Positions 35,236-45,913 of a stretch of DNA of 64,000 nt are shown here, in pieces. Position numbers and translations under genes: made by a program. Under the pieces are notes generated by a model that was not told the DNA's origin, searched no databases, and saw only the letters and a program-made list of their open reading frames with translations. The number at the start of each line of letters is the position of its first letter. Position 1 is the stretch's first letter. The stretch is from Guillardia theta CCMP2712 (lineage: Eukaryota; Cryptophyceae; Pyrenomonadales; Geminigeraceae), in the NCBI RefSeq assembly GCF_000315625.1, contig NW_005434555.1:110225-174224 (forward strand), read 5' to 3'.

Positions 35236-36786
35236 ATGCAGGTGGCGGTGGCGGTGGTGATGGTGATGGTGATGGCGGGAGTTGGGGGATCAGAGGAGCA
35301 GGAGGGAGAGAGCTTCAGGATAGCGGAGGGCTGGAAGGGGAGAGGAGGCGGGTTGTCCCAGTTGCAATGGAGCGATGTGGGGTCGGTCGAACAGATCCGC
35401 CGAGGAGGAGGATGGATAAGAGTGACAGCGCGGATGGTGGAGGAAGAAGGAGAGCACTACAGACAGTTCGTCTTCGAGGGAGCTTGCGCGAGCGAGCACC
35501 TCGTGCTGCTTCACAGAGTTTGTGGAACGGACGATGTAGAGATAGTTCGCACTATGAAGCAGTTGCGCTGCAGACATGCGAGTGATCAGGCCAACGTCTC
35601 GGTTCATGTCCCTGCCATGCATCCAGGCACCTACGTCTTCAGGTATTCTCTGCTCGACCGGTTCTTGGCTGGAACCGATATGGACGAGGTACGAAGTGAG
35701 CACAAGCTCTCGTTGACTGCTCCTGCTGCTCCTACTCAATCTAGCACACTCGAGAACCCCGCAACAAGCATGTGCGACCAGCAGGAGGGAATCGACCTCT
35801 CCATCATCTTTGCTGTCAGGAACGACGACCATGGCGGGAACTTCCTCGGCAGGTTTCGCAAGTCGCTGGAGTCCATGGCCAAGTTCCCCTGGTCCTCCTT
35901 TGGGGTGCGCGCGGAGATCGTCGTGTGCGTGTGGGAGGATCCTGCAGGGAAGCCTCTGCTCCTGGACTCACTGGGGAGGAATGGCAGCAGCTTCCTTGGC
36001 ATCGACTACTTCCATGACGCAGGGTTGACCATCAGGCTGATCGAAGTGCCGCACAGCGTCGCCAAGTCGGTTTCCAACCCCTTGAACCTCAGCCTACCGC
36101 AGTACCTCGCCAAGAACGTGGCGATGAGGAGGAGCCACGGGCGTTACGTCCTGATCACCAACGCTGACTGCATCCTGAGCTTCAGTCTCGCCAGTGCCGT
36201 CGTGGACGTCGTGCTGGAGGACGTGCTGGAGGAGAGCGGCGACGGGGAGAGGTTCTACGTAGCCATGCGGGAGGACATGAGCCCTGAGACTAGCAGGGCT
36301 TTGGAGTTTCCCTTCAAAGGAACCATCACCATGCACGAGGGGGAGGCTTTCAACCCCTTCCAGGAGCGCCTGGAAGCCTCTTATGCCGTGCGGGAGTTCA
36401 GCAACGTGTACAGAGAGACTAGTCTCTTCCAGGGGCTCCTCAACGTCGGAGACTTCATGCTTCTCCCTCGGAGAGTCTTGCTCAAGTCCAACGGATACTC
36501 GCAGTTTCACCATCCTTTCGGCTTGGATGCTGAGTACGTGTGCAGACTCTCCCTCCTCCACGGCTACACTGCCACCCTCTTCCCTCCCCCTCTGCTTGTC
36601 TACCATCTTTACCATCCGCACGCATACAACTTCTCCCATCCTTCCTTCCCCTGGCAGCAGGCATGTGAGGCATACGAGGCCGGTCAGGAGCACGAGCTGC
36701 TACATGGCTGGGTGAGGAGTGACTGGGGCCTGGTAACAGAGACCCTGTCCGAGATGTGTATCCTGCCCAATGGGGCTGTAGTCTGA
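35236..36786 (+). CDS. Secreted or Golgi glycosyltransferase, GT-A/GT2-like
   Basis: A single uninterrupted exon of 516 codons. I start at 35236 because the ATG opens a clean signal peptide or anchor (MQVAVAVVMVMVMAGVGG). After a roughly 170-residue beta-rich N-terminal part, the catalytic region begins at 'GIDLSIIFAVRNDDHGGN', typical of GT2-like GT-A folds, and continues with 'VCVWEDPAGKPLLLDSL', 'NPLNLSLPQYLAKNVAMRRS' and 'YVLITNADCILS', where the Asn-Ala-Asp takes the place of the DxD metal and sugar-nucleotide site. Towards the C-terminus 'NVGDFMLLPRRVLLKSNGYS' and 'HHPFGLDAEYVCRL' fit the acceptor-side GDF/ED-type region. It probably adds sugars in the secretory pathway; donor and acceptor are unknown. 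It is one of two uninterrupted long genes here, the other being the P450. Confidence 0.75.
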   Translation: MQVAVAVVMVMVMAGVGGSEEQEGESFRIAEGWKGRGGGLSQLQWSDVGSVEQIRRGGGWIRVTARMVEEEGEHYRQFVFEGACASEHLVLLHRVCGTDDVEIVRTMKQLRCRHASDQANVSVHVPAMHPGTYVFRYSLLDRFLAGTDMDEVRSEHKLSLTAPAAPTQSSTLENPATSMCDQQEGIDLSIIFAVRNDDHGGNFLGRFRKSLESMAKFPWSSFGVRAEIVVCVWEDPAGKPLLLDSLGRNGSSFLGIDYFHDAGLTIRLIEVPHSVAKSVSNPLNLSLPQYLAKNVAMRRSHGRYVLITNADCILSFSLASAVVDVVLEDVLEESGDGERFYVAMREDMSPETSRALEFPFKGTITMHEGEAFNPFQERLEASYAVREFSNVYRETSLFQGLLNVGDFMLLPRRVLLKSNGYSQFHHPFGLDAEYVCRLSLLHGYTATLFPPPLLVYHLYHPHAYNFSHPSFPWQQACEAYEAGQEHELLHGWVRSDWGLVTETLSEMCILPNGAVV

Positions 36787-36974
36787 CGCCTCTGCTCAAT
36801 CTCCTGAACCGTCGCAGCATACAAGACCACAATGGACAAAGTCTTGCAGGAGGCGAAGGAAGCGAAGTTGACACATTAAACAGCATTTACCTGTCCATAT
36901 CTACACATGTACATCTCAAGAACATTCGAGCAAGGTTTGGGCGTCTTCTCCACATCAGAGTGTACACACCTACC

Positions 36975-39900
36975 TCATTGATCCTCCGACAGCATTTCCA
37001 CCACTTGCATCAGCTTGTCAAGCTTTCCAAGCAGCTCAATGATCGACTGAGTGTGGGAATTCAACGTTGCCTCTTTCTCCGCGAGCTTCTTGGAGAGATC
37101 CGTCACCCTGGTCCTCAGCGCGTCGATTTCCAGCCGGTCGATGCGGAAGTTGAGGTCATCGTAGTTCTGATTGATCTGACGGGACATGTAAGAGAGGGAA
37201 GCACAAGGATGGAAAGATGAGATGAGGGAGGGAGGGAGGGAGGGAGGGAGGGAGGGAGGGAGGGAACGATGGAGCATAGGAGGATGAAAAACTTACCTTC
37301 TTCTCTTGAGACGCGTAAAGGTCCTGCAAGCTCTGGATCTGCGAGGCATCTTGGGAGCTGTTCGGTTGCTGCTTGACATCTTCGATCGTCTTTGACCATT
37401 CTTGCAACTTTGACGGACTTCAGATTCGGCAGAGACAAGAAGCACAACAACATCACCTTGTCAACAGCTCCTTGCAGAGCCTCGAGCGAGGTCTTCACCT
37501 GCGATGTTGCTTCCAGGCTGGTCCGCACGCGCTCCTCGACGATGGTGATCACTTGTCCTTGGCTGCTCTCCTCAAAACTTTTCATCTTGCTGGATAAAAC
37601 CTCCTCCAACTTCGCCTCAAGCTCCCGCAGCTCTTTCTCGATTTCCGCCTTCAACTCGCTCTGTCCTGCCTTGTCGTTGTCTACTGAAGCCTTCAGCTCC
37701 TCAATGCTCTGATTCGTCCTCTCCCCCACTTTGCTGATCTCGGACATGCAGCTCTCTGCAGTCTCAGAAGCTTTCTGCGTCAACGTCTCCATCATCTCTG
37801 TCTTGGCTGCTTGTACCAGCTCCTGGCACTGGTCGCGCGACATCAGCTGTGACATAGACGTTTCCACATCAAGGATCTTCTGCTCCAGCGCTGATGCCGA
37901 TTCTCGAGTCCCGTTTGCAATCGCCTCCTTCTCCTCTATCGCCTTGAGCGCTGCTAACTTGATCTCCTCGTCGCCCTTCTGCCTCGCCTCCTCCTCCGCC
38001 TTGAGCTTCTCCTCCATCTCTGCTCCCTGCTTCGCCATCGCCGCCTCAAGCTCCGTGCGGTCCTTCTGCCTGGCGCTGGCCTCCTGCTCGTCGCCCTTCT
38101 GCCTCGCCTCCTCCTCCGCCTTGAGCTTCTCCTCCATCTCTGCTCCCTGCTTCGCCATCGCCGCCTCAAGCTCCGTGCGGTCCTTCTGCCTGGCACTGGC
38201 CTCCTGCTCGTCGCCCTTCTGCCTCGCCTCCTCCTCGGCCTGAAGGCGGCTGGTGAGGTCGGCGGTCCTGGTATCCAGGTCCTGCCGGATCGAGCTTGCT
38301 TCGGCCTCTCGCTCGCTCTTCTCCTGACCAATCGCTTCTTCCAAGCTTGTCTTCTGCGTGTTGATCAGCAGTAGAACTTCCTCGATCCGTTTCCCCGCGC
38401 TCTCAGTTGATTCTCGAGTCCCGTTCAGAATCGCCTCCTTCTCCTCCAGAGCTTTCTCCATAGCACCCTTTGTGTCGTCATCGCCCTTCTGCCTGGCGCT
38501 GGCCTCCTCCTCGTCGCCCTTCTGCCTAGCCTCCTCCTCCGCCTTGAGCTTCTCCTCCATCTCTGCTCCCTGCTTCGCCATCGCCGCCTCAAGCTCCGTG
38601 CGGCCCTTCTGCCTGGCACTGGCCTCCTCCTCGTCGCCCTTCTGCCTCGCCTCCTCCTCCGCCTTGAGCTTCTCCTCCATCTCTGCTCCCTGCTTCGCCA
38701 TCGCCGCCTCAAGCTCCGTGCGGTCCTTCTGCCTGGCACTGGCCTCCTGCTCGTCGCCCTTCTGCCTCGCCTCCTCCTCCGCCTTGAGCTTCTCCTCCAT
38801 CTCTGCTCCCTGCTTCGCCATCGCCGCCTCAAGCTCCGTGCGGTCCTTCTGCCTGGCACTGGCCTCCTCCTCGTCGCCCTTCTGCCTCGCCTCCTCCTCG
38901 GCCTGAAGGCGGCTGGTGAGGTCGGCGGTTCTGGTATCCAGGTCCTGCCGGATCGAGCTTGCTTCGGCCTCTCGCTCGCTCTTCTCATGGTTCACAGCTT
39001 GTTCTAGCTCAGACCTGACAGCTTGTAACATCGCGCTGGTGTCTGACAGTTTAGCTGCCGCAGAGGTCCCCTCTTGTCTGCGGTTCTCCTCCTCCGCCTT
39101 GAGCTTCTCCTCCATCTCTGCTCCCTGCTTCGCCATCGCCGCCTCAAGCTCTGCACGGTCCTTCTGCCTGGCGCTGGCCTCCTGCTCGTCGCCCTTCTGC
39201 CTCGCCTCCTCCTCCGCCTTGAGCTTCTCCTCCATCTCTGCTCCCTGCTTCGCCATCGCCGCCTCAAGCTCCGTGCGGTCCTTCTGCCTGGCACTGGCCT
39301 CCTGCTCGTCGCCCTTCTGCCTCGCCTCCTCCTCCGCCTTGAGCTTCTCCTCCATCTCTGCTCCCTGCTTCGCCATCGCCGCCTCAAGCTCCGTGCGGTC
39401 CTTCTGCCTGGCACTGGCCTCCTGCTCGTCGCCCTTCTGCCTCGCCTCCTCCTCGGCCTGAAGGCGGCTGGTGAGGTCGGCGGTTCTGGTATCCAGGTCC
39501 TGCCGGATCGAGCTTGTATCAGCATTCCTCTCTTCTTTCTCCTTGCGCACTGCTTCAGCCAATCGTTTCTGGAATCTTTCTTCAATCTCATCTCCCAGAT
39601 CGTGCATTTCATTCTGTATTCCCCTCTGAACGTCATCATTCGATCCTTGGTACTCACTCAGGGTCCCTTTAAGAGCCTGCAGCGAGGACTCTAGCATTTG
39701 GATCTTCTGTTCTAGAGCCTCTACGGATGCCTGTCTCTCATCATTTTCCTTCTTCATTGCTTCTTCATGCTTCTCAAAACGTTGGTTTGTATCATGCTCG
39801 AATGCAGATTGGCTTTCGCTCAACTTGGTATACAGGCCCGACAAATCTGCTTGCAAAACTTCAATCGTTGATTCAAGCTCCCGCTTCATGGCGTTCGATT

Positions 39901-40843
39901 CCTGGGCCATCTTTTCCACATTCTTTTTCAAATGCTTTTGATTTGCCACGTAAATCTTCTTCAGTTTCTCTTCTGTCGTAGTGATGAAAGTTTCGATCGA
40001 CGAGTTGAAAGCATTCAGAGAGTTTGATATGTTCCTGAATTCTGCCCTGGACCTTTGGTCGAGCTTCTCAGTGTTCTGTCTGGTTTCTTTCCGTATAGTT
40101 TCAATATCTCCGGCTGTCTGATCTAGGATTGACTGCAGCAAGTCTTCTTTCCAGGATTTCATGCTTGTTTTGAACGTGGTGGAATCCCTGGAAATCCTCT
40201 CTAGTTGAGCGTTCAAGGCGTTTTGCTTGTCATCAAGATCGTTGTGAATCTGAATAAAGTCCTTGTGCTTGGCCTCAGTCTTGATCGTCAACGAGTCAAT
40301 CTGCATAGCAAGCGACCTCTCGATTGAGCTCTTTACATCCAACGAGTCCTTGCGGCATGCTTGTATCTCAGCAAACATCCTCTTCTCGAACGTGGCCATC
40401 TTCTCATTCAGATCGTAGGTCTTTTCTTTCAAGGTGTTCCTGACCTCACGTACATCAGCCTGCAGCCGACTTGAAGAGCTCTGCTCTGCCATCTGCGCTC
40501 GTCGATTTCCCTCTTTCAATTGTGATATTTCATTCTTCAAAGACATCTTCTCCCTGTTGATCTGCCCCACCTGAGCCTCGAGTTCTCCTATTCTTCCTTT
40601 GAGTTCCACGAGCATACTCAGCCACCCGGGTCCGTCTCTTGACGCTCTTGCGCTCAAAGGGTTCACTCCATCTCCTCCCTCCACGCTCATACTTTCAGGA
40701 GGGATTGGGGGCTTCAAACCCCTGACCCGGATAGGGCTGAGTGGAGGAGACGATGAGGACGAGGATCGGGAGGGAGGAGCCAGGGAGGGTAGGGAGGGAG
40801 GAGGCGACTTGGGATGCATAAATTGCGGTTGCTGCTCCAGCAT
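36975..40843 (-). CDS. Coiled-coil protein with eight 40-residue repeats
   Basis: The first exon, from 40843 to about 37458, encodes a Pro/Ser-rich head of some 75 residues and then continuous coiled coil. The N-terminal third ('EVRNTLKEKTYDLNEKMATF', 'DSLDVKSSIERSLAMQIDSL') is non-repetitive. The middle holds blocks of a 40-residue unit with core 'ELEAAMAKQGAEMEEKLKAE' in 3+3+2 copies, each block opened by 'SSIRQDLDTRTADLTSRLQA'. Two further exons (about 37412-37303 and 37178-36975) give 'QEWSKTIEDVKQQPNSSQDA' and a C-terminus 'MQVVEMLSEDQ' before the stop at 36975. The regular stop-free helix suits a fibrous or cytoskeletal protein, assemblin-like in character; no family claim is made. Length is about 1,200 residues. 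The polyadenylation side meets the glycosyltransferase gene after 190 bp. Confidence 0.8.
37977..39470 (-). repeat. 120-bp coding repeats in higher-order blocks
   Basis: Eight copies of a 120-bp coding unit occur as two, three and three copies (38000-38230, 38520-38900, 39090-39450), nearly identical in DNA including silent sites. The blocks are separated by non-repetitive coiled coil. Spacer and leader sequences ('ggtgaggtcggcggt' and flank) are repeated with the blocks, so whole blocks were duplicated as well as single units. Confidence 0.92.
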
Positions 40844-42009
40844 CGCTACACGACCATGGCAGTTAGAGAGGGTGGTGATAGGACCCCGTTTTGACTACCC
40901 TCTCTTCTGTGGACAAAAACACCCCTCCATCAAAAACATGACCCCCTTTCTCTTGACCACCCCCTAAGTCATGCGCCGGAGGAGTAAAAGAATAGTAGGT
41001 GGGGGTGTACACGAATTGGGGGGTAGAAAAGGAAGAGGGTGCGGGGCTGAGGGGGTAGTTGTACCAAAGTAGTAATACATATGATGGTTTCAAGGGGGTA
41101 GAAATAGGGAAATTGTAGGGGTGGTATTGTGTTGATGGGGTGTCGAAGAAGGGGGTAGTCCGAATGGTTCCAAAAATCATTGTGGTCAATATCCCAAGAA
41201 GTTTCTGTCAGAATTAAGTTAAAAGTTATGAAAATTTAACAAATTTTGGATAAATTTTCCATAATTAGGTTAATTTCTTGATGAAACAACGTGATTTAAG
41301 TCCAACTCAGTTCCGAACCGTCCACCTCTTTACGGTTCAAAGAGGTTTGATCAACTATTTAAGCTAGAACTGAGCTAAAATTAACGCTATAGTGCTTGAA
41401 AGTAGAATTTTTAAGCTAACTTCTCAGCGATTAAGTCTCATCTCTTTTATTTTAGAGCTAAAGTACTTATTTTAAATCAAGTACTCTTATTTTAGATAAG
41501 AAGTCAGCTAATTTTGAAGGATGCCCCGGGGCCCAGACCCTCCCAGTGCCGAACTTTTGAAAACAATGGCGAGGAGACGAATGGCAGGAGGGAGGGAGGG
41601 AACGGAAGGCGATGAATGGTTCAGGGATGGAAAGAGTGACGTGAGGAAGGAAGAATGTTGGAGAGTGATTCTCAAGGAGATGGGCAAGTGCTACAACATT
41701 GATATTTCTGCTTGTTCCAACACATGTTGTGAACAAAGATGAAATTTTAATCCTGATGCTTTTGGAGCAGGAATACGCCTGACATGGCGTCGTCAAAGTG
41801 CCACAGGCTACCGTTCTTGTAGAGAAATCCGATCAGGCACTTTAGAGCTGTGTCGAAATGCTGACTTACCGAGGAGAAATCGTTTTTGTGTTCAATCATT
41901 ATGTTTGCAAGAAGCCAAGGGAAACTGACGGCAAGATGGTATGAGGTTGCAGGCAGCGTCGTGTCCGTGCTGAATTCACCTCCAGGTCGAGAGACGAGAG
42001 TTCTCGGTC
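40844..42009. promoter_or_regulatory. Divergent intergenic region with CCCC/GGGG tracts and an AT-rich tract
   Basis: From 40880 to 40960 the plus strand is C-skewed ('acacccctcc'); from 40985 to 41160 it turns G-skewed ('gggggtgtac', 'ggggtag'). The tract 41190-41520 is AT-rich, unlike anything else in the window, with repeated 'ttaagct' and 'ttattttaga' pieces. It lies between the starts of the coiled-coil gene and the POT1-like gene. A minus-strand reading in its right part is listed separately. Confidence 0.4.
41747..41960 (-). pseudogene. Orphan C-terminus-like reading frame
   Basis: One minus frame from about 41960 to a TAA at 41749-41747 reads like an ordinary protein end: 'SYHLAVSFPWLLANIMIEHK', then 'HFDTALKCLIGFLYKNGSLW' and 'MSGVFLLQKHQD'. 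No upstream exon can be placed without overlapping the POT1-like gene on the other strand. It may be a gene remnant, a very short gene (an internal ATG gives about 40 residues) or chance. I cannot name a family. Confidence 0.3.
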
Positions 42010-44560
42010 ATGTTGCGCAACGTGGAATCCCGCGCTGAGGACAAGCAGAAGGGGAAGAGGCCCAACAAGCAGAGTTCTTTCAAGAAGCACCCTCCCCGTG
42101 AAGAGCTCAGGATCTTCTTCTGGGATGACGTGTGTGCTTGTCTTCTGACGTCTTCTCTTCTCATCTTCCGTTGGCAGTGGGCGGATGCTTGCAAGTTTCT
42201 CAAAGTTGGCAACGTCATAGAATGCCGAGGTACGAGCCATGGCGATCACAACAAGATGAACAAATGCACATCTTCTGATGTATTAATGATGACTTGATGA
42301 TGACTTGCTGTGCAGGGTTCCGAAAAGAATCTCCCATGGAAGAGTCTCAGTCGCAGTTGAACCTTGATCCCGCAAGCTTGTTCAAAGACGGAGTCTTTGA
42401 ACTGCATGTGGACAATGCCGACCCGGACACGGGGCGGAGACTCTTCTGCGATAACAACGGATGGGAGGTGGAGATCAATGACAAGACCTTGGATGTACAG
42501 ATCAATGAGAAGGAATGGGAGAGAGTGAGGAGGAAAGTCGGGAAGAAGCAGAAAGACCCAGCTCCTATCGTCTATGCGAAGCTCAATGAACTTGAAAAGT
42601 TCGTGGAAGGCAACTCAAAGAACCCACTGATTGGCAGGCACGAGAACGAAGCTTCCTCCTCCTCTGCAGCTGTAGCTGTTTCTGTCCTCCCTCGTGCTCC
42701 TCACTCACAAGCTTGCCAGAACGCGCCAGCTCAAGAGCCCAATCGACTGAATTTCTACGGGATAGTTGTAGACTACTCTCATCCCAAGAAGACCAAGGGA
42801 CCTGACTTCTGCACTACCCTGACGGTGACACTTCGAGTCCCTTCCTCCTCCTCCTGAGCAGCCGCAGGTTGTGGACGAGACCATGCCGAAGGGCGTGCGC
42901 ATCAACCTGTTCATGGACGAGAAGTCAAGCCCGGTAACTCTCGTCCACCTCGTTTCCAGCTGTGGTGACACGAAGCAAGGTCGTGCGGAGCATAGGAGAC
43001 GTTATCAGGATCCATCGCGTCAAAGTCGTAGAGTTCGATGGCGGGCTGCAGGTGCAACGAGGGCCAGGATGTAACTTCTGCTTGTTCTCCCCGAGCGACT
43101 TCCATGGTAGACTTGCTCTTGCTCAGGGACGACGGCAGCAGTGACGCGTTCGGCAGGCAAGGAGGTTGACTACGACTCTGATGAGGTGGAGGAGGACATC
43201 CAGCCATACCAGTGCCGTACGCACAAGAGCGGAGATACCAAGTTCATCCCCCGGCCGGGAGATCGCAAGTCAGTGATGGAGCTTTCGGCTTGGGGCGAGA
43301 ATTTCCTAGCAACTCTCCCTCCCAACTCAGGCAATCGGATGTGAAGTCTTGCTCCTCGACCTGATAGTAGCGAGAAGACGCAGGTCAGGACGAGTACGTG
43401 AAGAAACTTTGCCACATCACAGACCTCGACAAGCCGTTCGACATCTACTGCTCCTTGAACTCACAGCTCCCGTCCGACAACGGCTGGATGTACTTCAGGG
43501 TTGACCCGCCGCTGCCCTGCTGCGACCGACCTGCTCACATGACCCGGCAGGTGTGGGATGGTTCGGATCTTCCGCTGCAGCAGCTGGAGAACAACCTGAA
43601 CCAGAACCTCAAGAGCGGGGAGGAGGTGAGCGAGCGGATGGAGCTGCTCCAGCATCATCCAGGGCTTCCCTTCGACGGGGCCGTGCCGAGCCTAGGGTCC
43701 TTACTAGTGATCGGGCTTGAGGTCAAGGCCCTGCACAACGAGCTGATCCAGTCTATCAAGTTCCAAGGGAGCGCAAAGAGAGCGAGCGACCGGGAGTGGT
43801 GGTGCAAGATCCGGAACCTGGTAGGGGGCCCGGGCCGCCGGGGACTCAGAGTGTGACTGGAGTGTGTGACGCTGCCGTAGAGACTGCAAGGGGTGGAGGT
43901 CAACGACGGGAACAAGAGGGTCTTGATGGGGATCTTGAGCGACAAGTCCTCTGTCATGACTCTGCCAAGCGTGCACTGGAAGGTGACGAGGCCCTCCCCA
44001 GCTCGTTCCCAGCTGACTTCCCCAGATCTGCAAGCTGAAAGCGGAGTACGACCGACGAGTCTCTCAGGCCGCTGGCCCTAGTGGAGGGGGAGCGGCGGGA
44101 GAGCAAGGGCTGGCCCTCGAGGAGAATGTCGCCGGGCCCTCGCGCCCCAAGAGAGCGAGACGGGGCGAGCAGCCGATAAACATGGCGACCAGCGCATGGT
44201 TCGGCGCAGCTCCTCTCAGCTCCATCGCGCAGGCTCGTCTTCCCTGCTGTGCCTCTCTCCTCTCTCACTCCTCCCTCAGATCCTCCAGGCGGTTAGGGAG
44301 GAACCTTGCGGCAAGTTCCGATGCCGAGTGATGTGCGAAAGCTTCTCCCCGCGGAAGGTGACTGGCCGTTGACGACTCCAGCCTGTGACCAGCTGGTCTT
44401 AGGCCTCCGAGTTTGTTCGGTGGTCACGGCTGGAGCGTCAGTATGTGTGTATCTTCGACATCGCCGTGAAGGACGCGACCGGCTCCCTCCTCGCCACCGT
44501 CGCCTACGAAGACTTCGAGGCAGACGCTCTCCCCCTTCTCATGCTATCATCATCGTTCTC
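42010..44560 (+). CDS. POT1-like telomere single-strand binding protein, 3' end lost in gap
   Basis: Exons in phase are 42010-42129, 42178-42229, 42316-42824, 42868-42933, 42980-43106 and 43142 to about 43331, followed by exons near 43386-43821, 43880-43979, 44026-44236, 44281-44359 and 44412-44552. The third to fifth give the POT1/TEBP first OB fold: 'LNFYGIVVDYSHPKKTKGPD', 'VVDETMPKGVRINLFMDEKS' and 'VVRSIGDVIRIHRVKVVEFD'. A second OB-like part follows ('VPSLGSLLVIGLEV', 'WWCKIRNL', 'VLMGILSDKSSVMTLP'). POT1 binds the G-rich telomeric overhang and controls telomerase and end protection in the nucleus. There is a long unfamiliar N-terminal extension (about 170 residues) ahead of the OB fold. 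The start codon is provisional: the frame is open upstream of 42010. One donor (near 43332) looks like a GC donor. The C-terminus is lost in the N run. Confidence 0.75.
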
Positions 44561-44639
44561 TTCTCTCCCTCCTCCTATCGTCATCGTTCTCCTCCTCTTC
44601 TTCTCCTTCTCTGTTATCGTCATCATTATCATCATTCTC

Positions 44640-44910
44640 CTGCTCCTCCTCCTCGATGTTTGCCCTTCCTCCCCCCCCCCCACCCCCCCGCCCCCACCGC
44701 CTCCTCCTCCTCTCTCTCTCTCTCNNNNNNNNNNNNNNNNNNNNNNNNNNNNNNNNNNNNNNNNNNNNNNNNNNNNNNNNNNNNNNNNNNNNNNNNNNNN
44801 NNNNNNNNNNNNNNNNNNNNNNNNGGAGGAGGGAGGAGGGAGGAGGGGGAAGAGAGAAGGAGGGAGGAGGGAGGAGGGAGGAGGGAGGAGGGAGGAGGGA
44901 GGATCACTTG
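44640..44910. other. Assembly gap of 100 N with repeat edges
   Basis: Bases 44725-44824 are N, a conventional fixed-length scaffold gap. Left of it are CCT/CCCCACC/TCTC runs, right of it (GGAGGGA)n. Both edges are low-complexity, which explains the break. The true length is unknown. Confidence 0.97.
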
Positions 44911-45383
44911 GATGGTTGTCTCAGCATCAAGTTGTACAAGTCCCCAGCCGGGCAGAGCTCGACGACCAGGTACAGCATGGTAGCGTCCTGAAAGGAGCCC
45001 GCGGATCGAGCGATGCAGGGATGGTTGAAATGCTGGACTAACTCTCTTTCCATGAGAACGCTCCTGACCTGCTTCAGCCGCACGACCTCCGACTTCGCCA
45101 TGCACTTCACAGCGACGAACACGCCTGACTTCTTGTGCTTGCACAGCTGCACATGCCCGAACAAGCTCACACCTGCTCAGCCGTCACTCGCTCCCTTCCC
45201 AACTTAAGGGCTAAGATCGCCTATGATCTGCTTGAAATCGAAGTGGTTCTTCGACAGTCCCTCCCGCTTCACCTGCTCCTCCACCTGCCACCCCAGCAGG
45301 AACGGCTGCAGGTCGTAGTCGAACATGTCGACGTGCATGACTCGTTTGCTTGCCCCATGCAGCCATGACGTCGCTGCCCCCAT
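44908..45383 (-). CDS. AGC-type protein kinase, 3' part lost in gap
   Basis: Start ATG at 45383. Exon 1 (45383-45221) gives a leader ending 'LSKNHFDFKQIIG'; exon 2 (45172-44908) gives the rest of the glycine-rich loop ('VSLFGHVQLCKHK'), the ATP-binding Lys in 'VFVAVKCMAK', helix C with Glu in 'LMEREL', and the hinge 'LYLVVELCPAGDLYNLML'. The pattern 'VVRLKQVRSVLMERELVQHF' is that of the PKA/PKG branch of AGC kinases. The loop lacks the second glycine (G-V-S-L-F-G instead of G-x-G-x-F-G). The intron (48 nt) must use a GC donor (ATAG then GCGATC) for the phase to hold. The C-lobe with HRD and DFG lies beyond the GTGATC donor at 44907, in the gap or further left, so activity cannot be judged. 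Confidence 0.8.
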
Positions 45384-45913
45384 CACCCCCCGCCCACTGC
45401 CATGCGGCCCGACACGGCAGGGCAACACAAAGTGAACCGGAAGAAACCAGGGAAAAGCGAGAGGGAGGACGGGGGGGGGGGTGGGGGGGGAGGGGAAGAA
45501 GTGGGGGGTAAGGGGGGGGGAAGGGGGGGAAGAGGAAAGCAAGGATGAGGAGGAAAGGAGGGAGGAGAGGAAGATGAGGAGTGTAGGACATGCAGGAGAG
45601 AAGCATAGACAATGGAAAGGGGGGGGGGGAGCAACGGGGTGTAAGGAAGACAAGGAATCGGTGAGAGGAAGGTTTCAGTCACAAGAGTTGGGCTGTTGTG
45701 GTGCTGTTGAGGAGGGACGGATCTTCTCAATACAAGCATGCAAGATAGATACACGTGCGCAAGAACAGGGAGGAGATGAGCGAGAGTTTTATTCGACAAC
45801 TTCGTCGTGGTCCGAACTATCATGTACACACCTCTTGGTCCCCGTGCACAGCACCTATAGGCAACAGCATACTTTACAACCCGTTCGAGCATGTCGTCAT
45901 CACGCAACAAGAT
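45384..45913. other. G-rich spacer upstream of the kinase gene
   Basis: From 45465 to 45630 the plus strand is almost pure G/A with several runs of eight or more G. It lies between the kinase start and the stop of the next minus gene. Nothing coding is visible. Confidence 0.6.

Noticed and set aside
37731-39694. Long plus-strand open frames rich in Ser/Ala/Cys and Leu/Arg across the repeat gene
   Set aside because: They are the antisense of the 120-bp coding repeats, whose period keeps other frames open; the minus frame is a coherent coiled coil with proper splice sites.
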